Source: Sphingopyxis flava (lineage in GTDB: Bacteria; Pseudomonadota; Alphaproteobacteria; Sphingomonadales; Sphingomonadaceae). Taken from it: a stretch of 64,000 nt of DNA. The stretch spans positions 210,927-274,926 of the forward strand of contig NZ_FUYP01000002.1 in NCBI RefSeq assembly GCF_900168005.1. Reading direction: 5' to 3'. The notes below the pieces were generated by a model, which was given only the letters and a program-made list of their open reading frames with translations, had not been told where the DNA came from and did no database searches. The position numbers and the translations under genes were made by a program. Positions within the stretch are counted from its first letter, which is position 1. Each line of letters opens with the position of its first letter. Of this stretch, positions 54,650 through 63,761 are shown one piece after another.

Positions 54650-56473
54650 TCAGCGCGCCCGCACGCCGAACTGGGTCGTCAGCGTAACGAGCAGCCGGGG
54701 GTCGGGCCGCTTGGCGAGGAGGGCGGGGCGGTTGAGCGGAGCGGCGAAGGTGACCTCGAGCCGCCCGAGGTCGCCATAGGTGACGCGCACGCCGCCGCCT
54801 GCCGAATAGAGCTTCTGGGGATTGAATCCGTTGAAGGCGCTGTCCTTGTTCCACACAAAGGCCGCATCGAAAAAGGCGAAGGGCTGGACCGCGAACTCCC
54901 GGCTGTTCGCAGGGACCAGCGAACCGTAGCGTGCCTCGAGCGAGACCGCGGCGCCGCTGTCGCCGATGACCGTTCCGGGATCGAAGCCGCGCCCGATGGT
55001 GAAATTGCCGCCCGAAAACTCTTCATAGGAAAGGAGCGGGTCGCTCGCCCATTGCGCCCGGGGGGCGGCCGACAGGGTGAAATTCTTGACCGGCCGCCAT
55101 TCGGCGGCAGCTGTCGCGCGCACCAAAAAGGCATCGGGCTTGCCCTCGATGCGCGAGAGCGGGATCCTGCCGGGCAGGAAGCAGGCTGCACCCGCAGGCC
55201 CGCAATCGTCGCTTGCGCCGAGGAAGTTGACGCCTTGGCGTGCTTCCAGTGATGCCCCGAAGGCCCAGCGGGGTTCTGAGGGATTATATCCGCCGCGCCC
55301 GGCGATCGACGCGGGGTCGATCCAGTTTGCATCGGCGCGCAGGTTGAAGACCCGCAGCCGGTCGCGGTTGAGCGGGGCGGAGCCAAGGCCGATATCCTGG
55401 TCGATGAAGTCGAGCCCACCGCCGATAGTCAGCCGATGCGCCTGCGTCAGCGTGAGAGGATAGGAGGCGAAAAGGCTGACGACCTGTGTCGTGGATTTGA
55501 TCGCAAGACCCGGAAGATCGGGGCGCGTCCAGGCATAGGTATAGCTGCCTCCGAGCCGGAGTCCTTGCCCGCCGACGCGGAACTCGTGCGCGAGCTGGAC
55601 CACCTGCTGCTCGTCGAAATCGGCGGTCGAATAAAGGCTGGCGGTCGTAAGGTCGCCCATGCCCGTCAGGCCTGCAAAGCGCACGCGGGCGATGCCGCCC
55701 CAGCGCCCGACGTCATGCGATCCGAAATTCTGAATGCTGGCGTCGAAGATCACGGGGGTGCGCACGACCGTGACCTCGCCGACGACTTCACCCGGCTCGC
55801 TGCCCGGACGCAGCGTCAGGCGCGCGTCAAGGCCGGGAATGTCGCGCGCGAGCAGCAAATAGCGCTCTGCATCCAGAATGTTGAAAACGGGCTGGTCGTC
55901 GAGCCGGGCGAGGTAGCGCTGGAGCAGCGCCTCATTTGCGCCCACGTCGCCGCGGACCTCGACGCGCGTCATGCGCGCGGCAAGGATGTCGAGGCGTACG
56001 ACACCGTCATCGATCGTTTGCGGGGGGACGCGGACGGCGGCGAGATAGCCCCTCGAGCGCAATATCGTCGCGGCGCGATCGCGAATGTCGCACACGACCG
56101 CGATCGGCAGATCATGTCCCACGCGGTCTGTCCACGCGGCGTCGAGAAGGGCGGGGTCAATCCCTTCGACACTCGAAAACTGCACCTGCCGCACGTCGAT
56201 GCGAACATTCGCAAACTGGGGGTCGGCGAGGGGGCAGGGCGCGCGCTCGATGCTGTCGTCGGCGGCAACAATTCGTTCGGGCGGGGGCACGGCGGGCGGG
56301 AGGGCGGGGCCCTGGATTTCCTCGCGCGTCGGAATCTGCGGGGTGAGCTGCGCCCACGCAGCACCGGGCAGCGCGGCGGCTATCAGCCCCGCGTAGCCGA
56401 TCAGCCGGACGGGTGTCCCGCGTCGCGCGGCAGGCGCCGAATTCTCGATATTCCAAAGCCCCACGTCGCCCAT
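54650..56473 (-). CDS. Two-partner-secretion outer-membrane transporter (ShlB/FhaC family)
   Basis: Omp85-superfamily pore (607 aa) that exports the giant protein encoded next to it. The signal peptide ends AWA-Q. A Pro-rich linker and two POTRA domains follow (about residues 70-215; VRQVQFSSVEGIDPALLDAAW, GYLAAVRVPPQTIDDGVVRL). A 16-strand barrel has the VRGF-like motif as IGRGFDPG and ends in TLTTQFGVRAR. ATG 56471-56473 has AAGGGGTGG five bases ahead. Only four bases separate its stop from an in-frame ATG of the exoprotein. Confidence 0.93.
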   Translation of the reverse strand: MGDVGLWNIENSAPAARRGTPVRLIGYAGLIAAALPGAAWAQLTPQIPTREEIQGPALPPAVPPPERIVAADDSIERAPCPLADPQFANVRIDVRQVQFSSVEGIDPALLDAAWTDRVGHDLPIAVVCDIRDRAATILRSRGYLAAVRVPPQTIDDGVVRLDILAARMTRVEVRGDVGANEALLQRYLARLDDQPVFNILDAERYLLLARDIPGLDARLTLRPGSEPGEVVGEVTVVRTPVIFDASIQNFGSHDVGRWGGIARVRFAGLTGMGDLTTASLYSTADFDEQQVVQLAHEFRVGGQGLRLGGSYTYAWTRPDLPGLAIKSTTQVVSLFASYPLTLTQAHRLTIGGGLDFIDQDIGLGSAPLNRDRLRVFNLRADANWIDPASIAGRGGYNPSEPRWAFGASLEARQGVNFLGASDDCGPAGAACFLPGRIPLSRIEGKPDAFLVRATAAAEWRPVKNFTLSAAPRAQWASDPLLSYEEFSGGNFTIGRGFDPGTVIGDSGAAVSLEARYGSLVPANSREFAVQPFAFFDAAFVWNKDSAFNGFNPQKLYSAGGGVRVTYGDLGRLEVTFAAPLNRPALLAKRPDPRLLVTLTTQFGVRAR

Positions 56474-56567
56474 GACCACCCCTTGCGTACCGGCAAGACT
56501 GCTCGGGCAGCCTTGCACTCATTCATTCGATGCCGCGGGAACCCCGCCGGCCCGAAGTGTTCGACCC

Positions 56568-56608
56568 AAGGAAAGGAAGGGCCGCTCGAACGGCGGCTTC
56601 TTTCCCTT
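56568..56608 (-). promoter_or_regulatory. Long imperfect hairpin between fecR-like gene and transporter gene
   Basis: AAGGAAAGGAAG plus GGCCGC on the plus strand face GCGGC plus TTCTTTCCCTT around a CGAACG-type loop, giving roughly 15 pairs with bulges. There is no U-tract after it. It lies in the only sizeable gap (177 bases) of the cluster, so it may set the ratio of signalling genes to secretion genes. Confidence 0.45.
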
Positions 56609-56650
56609 GTTATCAGATGGATCGTGCCGATTCAACGGCAACCGATCGCG

Positions 56651-57415
56651 TCAGCCCCCGGCAGCGTCCGACTCCGACATGGCATCGACGAGCCGATCGA
56701 GCTGCGGCTGGCAGCCCTTGGCGACCAGCATTGTCGCCGCCCCGTCGGCGCTTTCGGGCATCGCCTCGAGCGGCGCGAAGCGGATCGATACCGGCGCGGG
56801 AAGCCCTGCGCCCGACAACCGGTAATCGACCCCATATTGCACCGGGATCGTCTCGGTGGGCCATTTGCGGAAGTTGGCACCTGCCACGAAGGCAACCGTT
56901 TCGCTCCGTTCGCCCTGCTCGATCTTGAGCAGTTCGTCGCTGCCCATATGCGGACGCCATAGCAGCAGCGTTGCTGGATCGGCGACGCAGAATGTGCCGC
57001 CTTCGCGATAGTCGAGGAGCCACAAATTGGGCGCGCGGATCTCGGCGAGCGGCGGGCTCGCCGCATCGCCGCGGGTGAAGCCCCCGCGTGCCCGGCCTTG
57101 AGGGCCTGACGCAAGCATGCGCGCAACGGTGGCGCCCGTCGACTGGCTTGCCTGGACCGTGCCGCCGGCATTGTAGCTTCCCGGGCCTGACAAGGTTCGC
57201 GTCTTCCCGCCCTGGATGAGGACGACGCGGTCTCCCGCGACGAGAGTGACCTTGTCGCTTGCCTTAAGCTTGGTGCCGGTTGGGTATTTGCTCGCCGAGG
57301 GGCCCGTCGAACGGACGACCATCGATTGGGCTGCGGCGGCTCCGGCGACGGCGACCGCCATCACTGCGGCGGCGGCCAATCCCAGGCGGCGCATCCGGGC
57401 GTCAGGACAGAACAT
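56651..57415 (-). CDS. Exported FecR-domain protein
   Basis: Predicted periplasmic protein (254 aa). A strong AGAGGAGA Shine-Dalgarno fixes ATG 57413-57415. The signal peptide ends AAAAQ. A short FecR-like/SH3-like beta region follows (KLKASDKVTLVAGDRVVLIQ, GPGSYNAGG), then a C-terminal part of about 120 residues with two cysteines (TFCVAD, AKGCQ). It is not a sigma-factor regulator of the usual FecR type: no partner sigma gene and no cytosolic N-terminus. It overlaps the cyclase gene by 14 bases. Confidence 0.85.
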   Translation of the reverse strand: MFCPDARMRRLGLAAAAVMAVAVAGAAAAQSMVVRSTGPSASKYPTGTKLKASDKVTLVAGDRVVLIQGGKTRTLSGPGSYNAGGTVQASQSTGATVARMLASGPQGRARGGFTRGDAASPPLAEIRAPNLWLLDYREGGTFCVADPATLLLWRPHMGSDELLKIEQGERSETVAFVAGANFRKWPTETIPVQYGVDYRLSGAGLPAPVSIRFAPLEAMPESADGAATMLVAKGCQPQLDRLVDAMSESDAAGG

Positions 57416-59489
57416 AGCTTTCTCCTCTTTCGGTCTCTTTCAGACGTTCGATCAGAAACATGATGGCTGCATCGTGCGCATGTTCAGCCTCTACCGCTGT
57501 GGCGCAGGTCACATAGTTGCTTTTTTCTCCCGCCGCGTGCGCGGCGACCATCGCCGCAATCCGCGCGCGCTGCTCTTCTGTGAGGTCGGGGCGCGGGGTG
57601 AACACATCGACGGCGCGTGCGCGCCCGCGCAGCGTGACCCGGCCCATCGGTACCAGATCGGTGCGCCCCGACCGCTCGGCTGCCTCGGCGGAAATCAGCA
57701 CGCCGGTTTTGAGGCTTTTGTTCGCGGATTCGAGGCGCGAGGCGGTGTTCATGCTGTCGCCGAGCGCGGTATACTGGATGCGGCCATCGCCGCCGAAATT
57801 GCCGACGATCGCGTCGCCGACATGCAGTCCGACGCGCGTCATGCCGAGCGGCGGGACCCCCTCGGCCATGTCAATGCGAAAGGCCTCCCCCGCCTCATAC
57901 ATGGCGAGCGCGGCCGCCGCGGCGCGTTCGCCATCATCGGGCCGGCTGAGCGGAGCTCCCCAGAAGGCGACGACAGCATCGCCCACGAACTTGTCGATCG
58001 TGCCGCCATGATCGAGGACGATGTCCGAGAGGCGATCGAGATACTCGTTGAGGAGCCGTGCCACGGTTTCCGGAGTCACCGCGTGGCTCAATTTGGTGAA
58101 GCCTTCAAGGTCGGTGAAGATGCAATAGATATTGCGCCGCTCGCCGTGCAGCGAAAGCTGTTCGGGGTCGCGCATGATCTGCGCGGCCACGTCGGCGGGA
58201 AGATATTTGCCAAGGGCTGACTGGGCGAAAGCGCGCTGACGCGACCCGATCGTGCGCGCGGCGGTACCGACTGCGGCATATCCGAAGAGCCAGCCGATCG
58301 CCCAGCCGAAAGCGGGAAGCGTCGTGGTGTCGACCCCGCGGCCCTGCATCCAGAACGGGAAAGCGACGAAGAAGATCATCTGGGCGAGAAAGGCGAGGGC
58401 GACCCAGCGCGCGCGCAGATCAATCAGGCTGGTTAGCCCGCCTGCGGCGACGACGAGCACCGCGATCACCCACAGCGCTGAACCCGGGATCGGGGTGAGC
58501 CAGGCCCGGTCGAGTTGCTGCGCCAGCATATGCGCGTGGACCTCGAGCCCGATCATTGTTTCATTGCGTCCGGTCACCGCGTCGGGAAAGCGGCTGAGCG
58601 GGGTGTTGAACCGGTCGACGTCGATGATGTCGCCGCCGATCAGCACGTAGCGCCCTTTGATCATCTTAGCGAAGCCTGCGCGCGTCTCCTCATCCATCGG
58701 AAGGGCGAAGGCATCGATCGGCAGGTTGGCGAACACGGGTTCTTCCTGTCCGGCCCCCGCGCGCGCGGGAAGAAGGAAGCGGATCGCGCCGCGATAATCG
58801 GCGTGCGCAGCGTCGACCGGCGCCAGCGCGTTTGCCATCAGCGGCGGCAGGCCCTCTGGCCGGGCCGGCCAGTTGCGGATGACACCGTCATCGTCGGTGT
58901 GAAACAGCACGCTCGTCGGCCGGGTCTTGGGGGTTGTCACCTCGGCGATGAAGGACTGCAGGAATTTCTGCTGTTCGTAGAAGATCGTATCAGGGTTGCT
59001 GGCCTGCTCGACATAGGCGAGCCAGGTTGGCGTCCGCATCGCGCGTAATTGTTCCTGCAGGAGCGCGTCGTCGGGCCGCGGCGAATCGAAGCCGATGTCG
59101 ATGCCGATTGCCTTCGCCCCCATCAGGTCGATGTTGGCGAGCGCGCGCGCGAGAAGGGTTCGGTCGAGGGGCGAGCGGATGCCGGTGTTGAACAGGGTCT
59201 CGTCATTATAGGTGACCATGACGATGCGCTTGTCCTGTCCGACATGCGGCGCCATCACGGTCGCCCGGGCGTCATAGAGTGCGCGCTCGGCGTCGCGCGC
59301 GAGTGGAAGCTGCCAGCAGAGCCGCGCTATCAGAACGGCCAGACCGAGAAAGAGGATCGTCGCAGCGAGGCGCGAGGGGCCGAGCTGAGTAACCAGCCGC
59401 CGAACGCGCTTTGCCAGAGGAACGGCGGTTGGGCGATCCGCGGGCGATGCCGGGGCAGACGTGATCGCGATATCCTCCCCCCGCGCCAT
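57402..59489 (-). CDS. CHASE2-domain class III adenylate cyclase
   Basis: Membrane sensor cyclase (695 aa). A helix at about residues 40-60 is followed by an extracytoplasmic CHASE2 domain (about 65-325), a helical membrane block (about 333-415) and the cyclase (about 450-620). Metal aspartates D460 (FTDLEGFT) and D504 (DKFVGDAVVAFWG) are present. The base-selecting pair K500/T574 fits ATP, and N581/R585 (SMNTASRLE) are intact, so it should be active and make cAMP. The signal sensed is unknown. Its stop lies inside the fecR-like gene and its start lies three bases after the CHAT gene. Confidence 0.94.
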   Translation of the reverse strand: MARGEDIAITSAPASPADRPTAVPLAKRVRRLVTQLGPSRLAATILFLGLAVLIARLCWQLPLARDAERALYDARATVMAPHVGQDKRIVMVTYNDETLFNTGIRSPLDRTLLARALANIDLMGAKAIGIDIGFDSPRPDDALLQEQLRAMRTPTWLAYVEQASNPDTIFYEQQKFLQSFIAEVTTPKTRPTSVLFHTDDDGVIRNWPARPEGLPPLMANALAPVDAAHADYRGAIRFLLPARAGAGQEEPVFANLPIDAFALPMDEETRAGFAKMIKGRYVLIGGDIIDVDRFNTPLSRFPDAVTGRNETMIGLEVHAHMLAQQLDRAWLTPIPGSALWVIAVLVVAAGGLTSLIDLRARWVALAFLAQMIFFVAFPFWMQGRGVDTTTLPAFGWAIGWLFGYAAVGTAARTIGSRQRAFAQSALGKYLPADVAAQIMRDPEQLSLHGERRNIYCIFTDLEGFTKLSHAVTPETVARLLNEYLDRLSDIVLDHGGTIDKFVGDAVVAFWGAPLSRPDDGERAAAAALAMYEAGEAFRIDMAEGVPPLGMTRVGLHVGDAIVGNFGGDGRIQYTALGDSMNTASRLESANKSLKTGVLISAEAAERSGRTDLVPMGRVTLRGRARAVDVFTPRPDLTEEQRARIAAMVAAHAAGEKSNYVTCATAVEAEHAHDAAIMFLIERLKETERGESYVLS

Positions 59490-59492
59490 CGT

Positions 59493-62400
59493 TCAGCCGG
59501 CGTTCCCCGCCGCCTCCCCGCCTTGCCGCGCGGCGGCGGTCGCCCCTGGGGCCTGGAGCAGGGCCTGCCCGCCGTCGCCGATGATCGCAAAACCTGACCA
59601 ATAATAGGGGTGCGAGGTTTGCTTGTCGTTCATGAGCATCGTCTGCGTGGCCCACAGTGCGTCAGCGACGCTTTCGCCCTTCGAGGCTGAGAACAAACCG
59701 CCGATCAGTCGCTTGGTCGCGTCGAAATCATCGGGTGCGGGCCAGTGGCTTGCAATCACCGAGCGGCCCCCGGCGCCGATGAAGGCGCGGACCAGCCCGT
59801 CGAGTGCATTTCCGCCGCCGCTCGACACGCCCGCCTCGCGCGTCGCTGCAACCGAGGCGGCGCCAGCGGTATCGCAAGCTGACAAGATCACGAGGTCGGC
59901 ATCGAGCTTGAGATCGTAGATCTCCTGAAAGCTGAGCAGTCCGTCCGAATCGCCATCACCGAAAGACGTGACCAGCACAGGACGCGCGGGGCATGACGCG
60001 CGGGGCGCGGTGACCAGTCCGTGGGTTGCGAAATGGATGATCCGATACTGGTCAAGATCAGCGCGGGTCTTGATCGCCGTGTCGGTGAAGGCGCTGCCGG
60101 TCAGAAGAGCGGCCGCGTCGCGTCCCATCGCATTACGCGCGGTAACGAGTTCATCGGCCGAGATCGGCCGGCTCCACTGCGAAATATCCCATTGGCAGTC
60201 GCCGTCGATCCCGGAGGCTTCGCCTCCGCGCGTTCCACTCGAAGGCAGCGCGCCGGTGACGGGCTGATTCTGACCAAGGCCGAAATATTCGTTAGAGGCG
60301 CGCGAGGGCGCCGCCTGACGCGCGTTGCGGAACGCAAGCGCCGAGACCGACGTGCTCGGCCGTGCGGTTCGCCCGAGCCAGGCGATCTGCCGCATGTCGA
60401 ACGGGTCGGCGTCGGGATCTGCAAGCCGCAGTTCATAATCGGCAAGTCCCTGGTCCGACGTGATAAGCAGATTGATGGGGAGCCGCAGCATCGCCCCATC
60501 GGGTTCGAATATCAGGTGCGAAACTGTCGGAAGCTGATCGGCAACGGGGCCGAACAATTGCGTGTAGAGCTCGCGCGCTGTCTTCGCATCGAAGGGATAG
60601 GTCACGCGGCGCCCGTTTTCGACGATCGAGATGGTCGAGCGAATCGCGTCAACTGCGCTTTCGAGCCCCGACGCGCTGACATCGGCGCGCCACAGCCTGG
60701 CATCGTCACGCCCGATCAACATGGCATAGACGGCGTCGCCAACGACGAGCATCTTCAGATAAGCTTCGTCGGCGCGCAGGACCTGCTGGAGGTCTTGAAG
60801 GTCGACCTTGCCCGGTTCAACGACGCGATACTGCGGAAAGGCCGAAAGCTGGGCGAGCGTTTCGGCCTGCTGAAAGCCCAGATTGTCGAGTCGCGTCCTG
60901 AGGTCGGCGCGCAGCGCGTCGATTTCGGGGGTCGCTGGGAGCTGCGCGAGCCGCGCATCCTCAATACGCGCACGCTCGATGTCGCGGTTGAGGTTGGTCA
61001 CCTGCCGGAAGAGCCGTGCGCCCTCGCCATTGCCGCCCGAAAGCTCGCGCGCGAGCACCGCCTGCGTGTCAGCAACGCCTGGTCGAATCTGGAGCTGGCT
61101 CGCGACGAAGAAGTCGCCGATTGCCGCCGGATCGGTTTCGGCGCGTGCTGCGAGCAGCCGGTAATAGGGCGCCATCATGTTTGCCATGCCGGTGGTCGAG
61201 CGCCGCGAGTTTGCGAGCGCGGTCACCACCTCATCGTAAATGCCGAGCGCCTGCTCGTCCTGCCCGCGGCGCGCGAGGAACGCCGCATAGCGCGCGCGCG
61301 CCGAGGCAAGCGCATTGGTTTCGGGATATTCGATCGCGAGCGCTGCAACCGACTCGCGAAAGCGCGCGTCAGCCGCCCCATTGTCGCCGAGCGCCTCTTC
61401 GGTAAGGGCAAGCTCGCCAAGCATTTGCGAGCGCAGCCGGACAATCGACGTCACGCGCCCTTCGCGGACCGCGAGCGCATCGGTGAGCCCCTTGATCTGG
61501 GCCCTTTTCGCTGCCGCGGCGTTGCCGCGCAGCCGCTCGATCGTGCCGAGCAGATGCGTTGCCTGCGCGTCGATGATCATCGCCCGCTCGGCGGGGGTCA
61601 GTCGCTCGCGATCCGAGGTTTGCTGAAGCGCGCGCGCCGAGGCGCCGCCGTTGACCCCGGCGACGATTTCGGGGGTCAGCGTCACCGCGTCGTCTTCGAC
61701 CCTTACGGCGCTCTCGAGCGGCGGGATGGGGGTTTGAAGAGCCGCCGCCGCGCCATCATAATCGCGCTGGTTGAGCGCGTGGATCGCCCGGAAATTTCGG
61801 CGAAGGCGCTGCTGCACCGGGTCGCCGGTCGGTATCGCCTCGACCTCGACGAACAGCCGTTCGGCCTCGGCAAATTCGCCGAGATTCGATTTCTGAAGCG
61901 CGCGGTTGAGTGTGAACTCGGTCGGATCGATCCCGGCAGACTGGTTTTCGCCTGGTGCGCGGCGGGACAGCGCCTCGAAAAATTCGGCAGCATCGGCGTA
62001 GTCGCCGCTGTGGTTGCGCCGATATCCCTCGGCGAGCGCCTTGTCGACGTCGATCGTGCCGGCGAGCGTGCGGGCAAAACCATCGCTGCCGCCAACCGAG
62101 GTGGTGGCAATCTTGATCACGCCCGGCACGACGGCCCGGCGGCGGATCGATTCGAGCGCGAGGTCGAGCGCGTCGCGATAGGCGGCAAAGCCTTCGGCGG
62201 CGTAACTCGTCGCGCCATCGGCCTCGATCCGCGTCTGCCAGGCAATGCTGCTGCCCTTGACCGTGCAGGCGCCTTCCCGATCACATTCGATCGTACCCGC
62301 ACGCCCGCGCTCGACGCGCGCCATGGCCTCGGCGGGACTCGCGCGCAGCATGCGAACATAGCCGACTGGCTGGCTTGCATCGCGGCAAAGGACGATCCAC

Positions 62401-62588
62401 GCGCGGTCGAACATCCCCTCGACCACGCTGTCGCGCACCGTCGCCTGCACCTCGCACAGCGAGCCTCCCTGGCTGCCGATCGCGAAGCTGTCACGCAGCG
62501 TGGGGTCATCGCCCTGCGCCTGCGCAGCACCGCTCGCGCCAAGCGCAAGGGCGGGCAGGATCACAGCAAAGCCAAATCGAGCGGTCAT
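59493..62588 (-). CDS. Exported TPR-CHAT domain protein (caspase-like fold)
   Basis: Secreted or periplasmic protein (1031 aa from ATG 62586-62588, GGGGGA nine bases upstream; an ATG at 62642 would bury the signal peptide). The signal peptide ends AQAQ. Residues about 200-520 contain tetratricopeptide-like helices (for example GDYADAAEFFEALSRR). A coiled segment follows at about 540-610. The C-terminal CHAT domain has the catalytic dyad H856 (IIHFATHG) and C905 (LVILSACDTAG) and the family end SHPYYWSGFAIIGD, so it is probably a competent protease. It is the first gene of the cluster. Confidence 0.93.
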   Translation of the reverse strand: MTARFGFAVILPALALGASGAAQAQGDDPTLRDSFAIGSQGGSLCEVQATVRDSVVEGMFDRAWIVLCRDASQPVGYVRMLRASPAEAMARVERGRAGTIECDREGACTVKGSSIAWQTRIEADGATSYAAEGFAAYRDALDLALESIRRRAVVPGVIKIATTSVGGSDGFARTLAGTIDVDKALAEGYRRNHSGDYADAAEFFEALSRRAPGENQSAGIDPTEFTLNRALQKSNLGEFAEAERLFVEVEAIPTGDPVQQRLRRNFRAIHALNQRDYDGAAAALQTPIPPLESAVRVEDDAVTLTPEIVAGVNGGASARALQQTSDRERLTPAERAMIIDAQATHLLGTIERLRGNAAAAKRAQIKGLTDALAVREGRVTSIVRLRSQMLGELALTEEALGDNGAADARFRESVAALAIEYPETNALASARARYAAFLARRGQDEQALGIYDEVVTALANSRRSTTGMANMMAPYYRLLAARAETDPAAIGDFFVASQLQIRPGVADTQAVLARELSGGNGEGARLFRQVTNLNRDIERARIEDARLAQLPATPEIDALRADLRTRLDNLGFQQAETLAQLSAFPQYRVVEPGKVDLQDLQQVLRADEAYLKMLVVGDAVYAMLIGRDDARLWRADVSASGLESAVDAIRSTISIVENGRRVTYPFDAKTARELYTQLFGPVADQLPTVSHLIFEPDGAMLRLPINLLITSDQGLADYELRLADPDADPFDMRQIAWLGRTARPSTSVSALAFRNARQAAPSRASNEYFGLGQNQPVTGALPSSGTRGGEASGIDGDCQWDISQWSRPISADELVTARNAMGRDAAALLTGSAFTDTAIKTRADLDQYRIIHFATHGLVTAPRASCPARPVLVTSFGDGDSDGLLSFQEIYDLKLDADLVILSACDTAGAASVAATREAGVSSGGGNALDGLVRAFIGAGGRSVIASHWPAPDDFDATKRLIGGLFSASKGESVADALWATQTMLMNDKQTSHPYYWSGFAIIGDGGQALLQAPGATAAARQGGEAAGNAG

Positions 62589-62696
62589 CGTCGCAGTCCC
62601 CCAAAGCCATACGCATTTCGACCCTGCAGCAGCGAGCGGCAAGGCGCGATTCTATCGTGGTGCGGTACGACCCATCCCGTTGATGCGAACCCTAAC

Positions 62697-62715
62697 CCCT
62701 TTGTTCGAAAAAGGG
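62697..62715. promoter_or_regulatory. Hairpin in the divergent CHAT / zeta-inhibitor region
   Basis: CCCTTT (62697-62702) and AAAGGG (62710-62715) flank the loop GTTCGAA, itself containing the palindrome TTCGAA. It lies between the two divergent genes and could be an operator for either. Inferred. Confidence 0.35.
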
Positions 62716-62738
62716 AAGTGATCTGCCGCACAGTCTCC

Positions 62739-62759
62739 TTGCGTCGGGGAAGGACGCAA
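62739..62759 (+). promoter_or_regulatory. Leader hairpin before the zeta-inhibitor gene
   Basis: TTGCGTC (62739-62745) pairs perfectly with GACGCAA (62753-62759) around a purine loop GGGGAAG. It lies 42 bases before the ATG, so it is probably in the leader RNA; function unknown. Confidence 0.4.
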
Positions 62760-62801
62760 CCTATCTGCACCCAGGATCAGATTTCATCAGAAGAGGACGA
62801 G

Positions 62802-63128
62802 ATGAGCGCATTCGACGACCGCGGACGGGCCCAGGAAGCAAAGTTCGCTCGCGACCAGGACGTGCTGTTTCGCATCACCGCGCGGCGCAACCGCCTGCTC
62901 GGCGAATGGGCGGCCGCGCGCATGGGCCTGACGCCCGAGGAAACGGACGCTTATGCAAAGGCCGTGGTGCAGGCCGATTTCGAAGAGGCCGGCGACGAGG
63001 ATGTGATCCGCAAGCTTGCAGGTGACCTGACTGCTGCCAATGTCGAAATCAGCGATGCTGAAATTCGCGCTGCGCTCAACGACATGACCGCCGAGGCGCG
63101 CCGCCAGTTCATCGACAGCGAGAATTGA
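62802..63128 (+). CDS. F1-ATPase inhibitor zeta subunit (DUF1476)
   Basis: Small helical protein (108 aa) of the alphaproteobacterial zeta-subunit family, which blocks ATP hydrolysis by F1 in the way IF1 does in mitochondria. The N-terminus MSAFDDRGRAQEAKFARDQD is the inhibitory segment, followed by a four-helix body (RRNRLLGEWAAARMGL ...). AGAGGACGAG precedes ATG 62802. The same frame is open far upstream, but that part is antisense to the CHAT gene. Confidence 0.93.
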   Translation: MSAFDDRGRAQEAKFARDQDVLFRITARRNRLLGEWAAARMGLTPEETDAYAKAVVQADFEEAGDEDVIRKLAGDLTAANVEISDAEIRAALNDMTAEARRQFIDSEN

Positions 63129-63141
63129 GGGAGCAGGCCCG

Positions 63142-63375
63142 GTGGCGATGCGCGAAGAGGAACTGCGGGCGATGATCGCCGCCGCCTTTCCCGATGCGAC
63201 GGTCACGATTACCGACCTTGCAGGCGACGGCGACCATTATGCCGCGCATGTTGTCAGCGCTGCCTTTCGCGGCATGACGCGCGTCGCCCAGCACAAGGCG
63301 GTCTATGCGGCGCTCGGCGGACGCATGGGCGGTGAACTTCACGCCTTGCAATTGACCACCGGCGTCCCTTCATAG
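63142..63375 (+). CDS. bolA: BolA family protein
   Basis: Small BolA/YrbA-type protein (77 aa). It has the helix-turn-helix-like RVAQHKAVYAAL segment with the conserved His that can share an Fe-S cluster with a monothiol glutaredoxin. GTG 63142 is chosen because GGGAG lies eight bases before it; ATG 63148 is the alternative. The glutaredoxin gene follows 53 bases later, matching the known BolA-Grx partnership. Confidence 0.94.
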   Translation: MAMREEELRAMIAAAFPDATVTITDLAGDGDHYAAHVVSAAFRGMTRVAQHKAVYAALGGRMGGELHALQLTTGVPS

Positions 63376-63428
63376 GAAGCCCATGCTTTTGCGGCGCCCC
63401 TTTAAGAGCGCCCCACCGGAGACGACAG

Positions 63429-63761
63429 ATGACTGACCCCGCCACGCACGACCGCATCGCCAAGCTGGTTGGCGACCATCCGGTGCTACTGTTCATGAAG
63501 GGCACGCCGCTCTTTCCCCAGTGCGGCTTTTCCTCGCGGGCCATCGCGATGCTCGACCGGCTCGGCATCGAATATGAGACGGTCGACGTGCTGCAGGACA
63601 TGGAAATCCGGCAGGGGATCAAGGAATATTCCGATTGGCCGACAATCCCGCAGCTCTACGTCAAGGGCGAGTTTATCGGCGGCAGCGACATCATGATGGA
63701 GATGTGGGAGGCCGGCGAACTCCACACGCTGATGGACGGTATTCCCACGCGGGCCCAATAG
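63429..63761 (+). CDS. grxD: Monothiol glutaredoxin (Grx4/GrxD type)
   Basis: CGFS-type glutaredoxin (110 aa) that carries [2Fe-2S] clusters for delivery, usually with BolA. The active site is PQCGFSSRA (Cys32). The glutathione-binding WPTIPQLYVKGEFIGGSDI is complete. The length is standard. Confidence 0.97.
   Translation: MTDPATHDRIAKLVGDHPVLLFMKGTPLFPQCGFSSRAIAMLDRLGIEYETVDVLQDMEIRQGIKEYSDWPTIPQLYVKGEFIGGSDIMMEMWEAGELHTLMDGIPTRAQ

Noticed and set aside
56651..57415. FecR-type anti-sigma factor of an ECF system
   Set aside because: There is no cytosolic N-terminus, no adjacent sigma gene, and a signal peptide is present; only an SH3/FecR-like beta region is seen.
60021..62801. Long plus-strand open frame upstream of the zeta-inhibitor gene, opposite the CHAT gene
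   Set aside because: Its sequence is Arg/Gly-rich without any domain. It is fully antisense to a well-supported CHAT protein, and the real gene begins at ATG 62802 with a Shine-Dalgarno.
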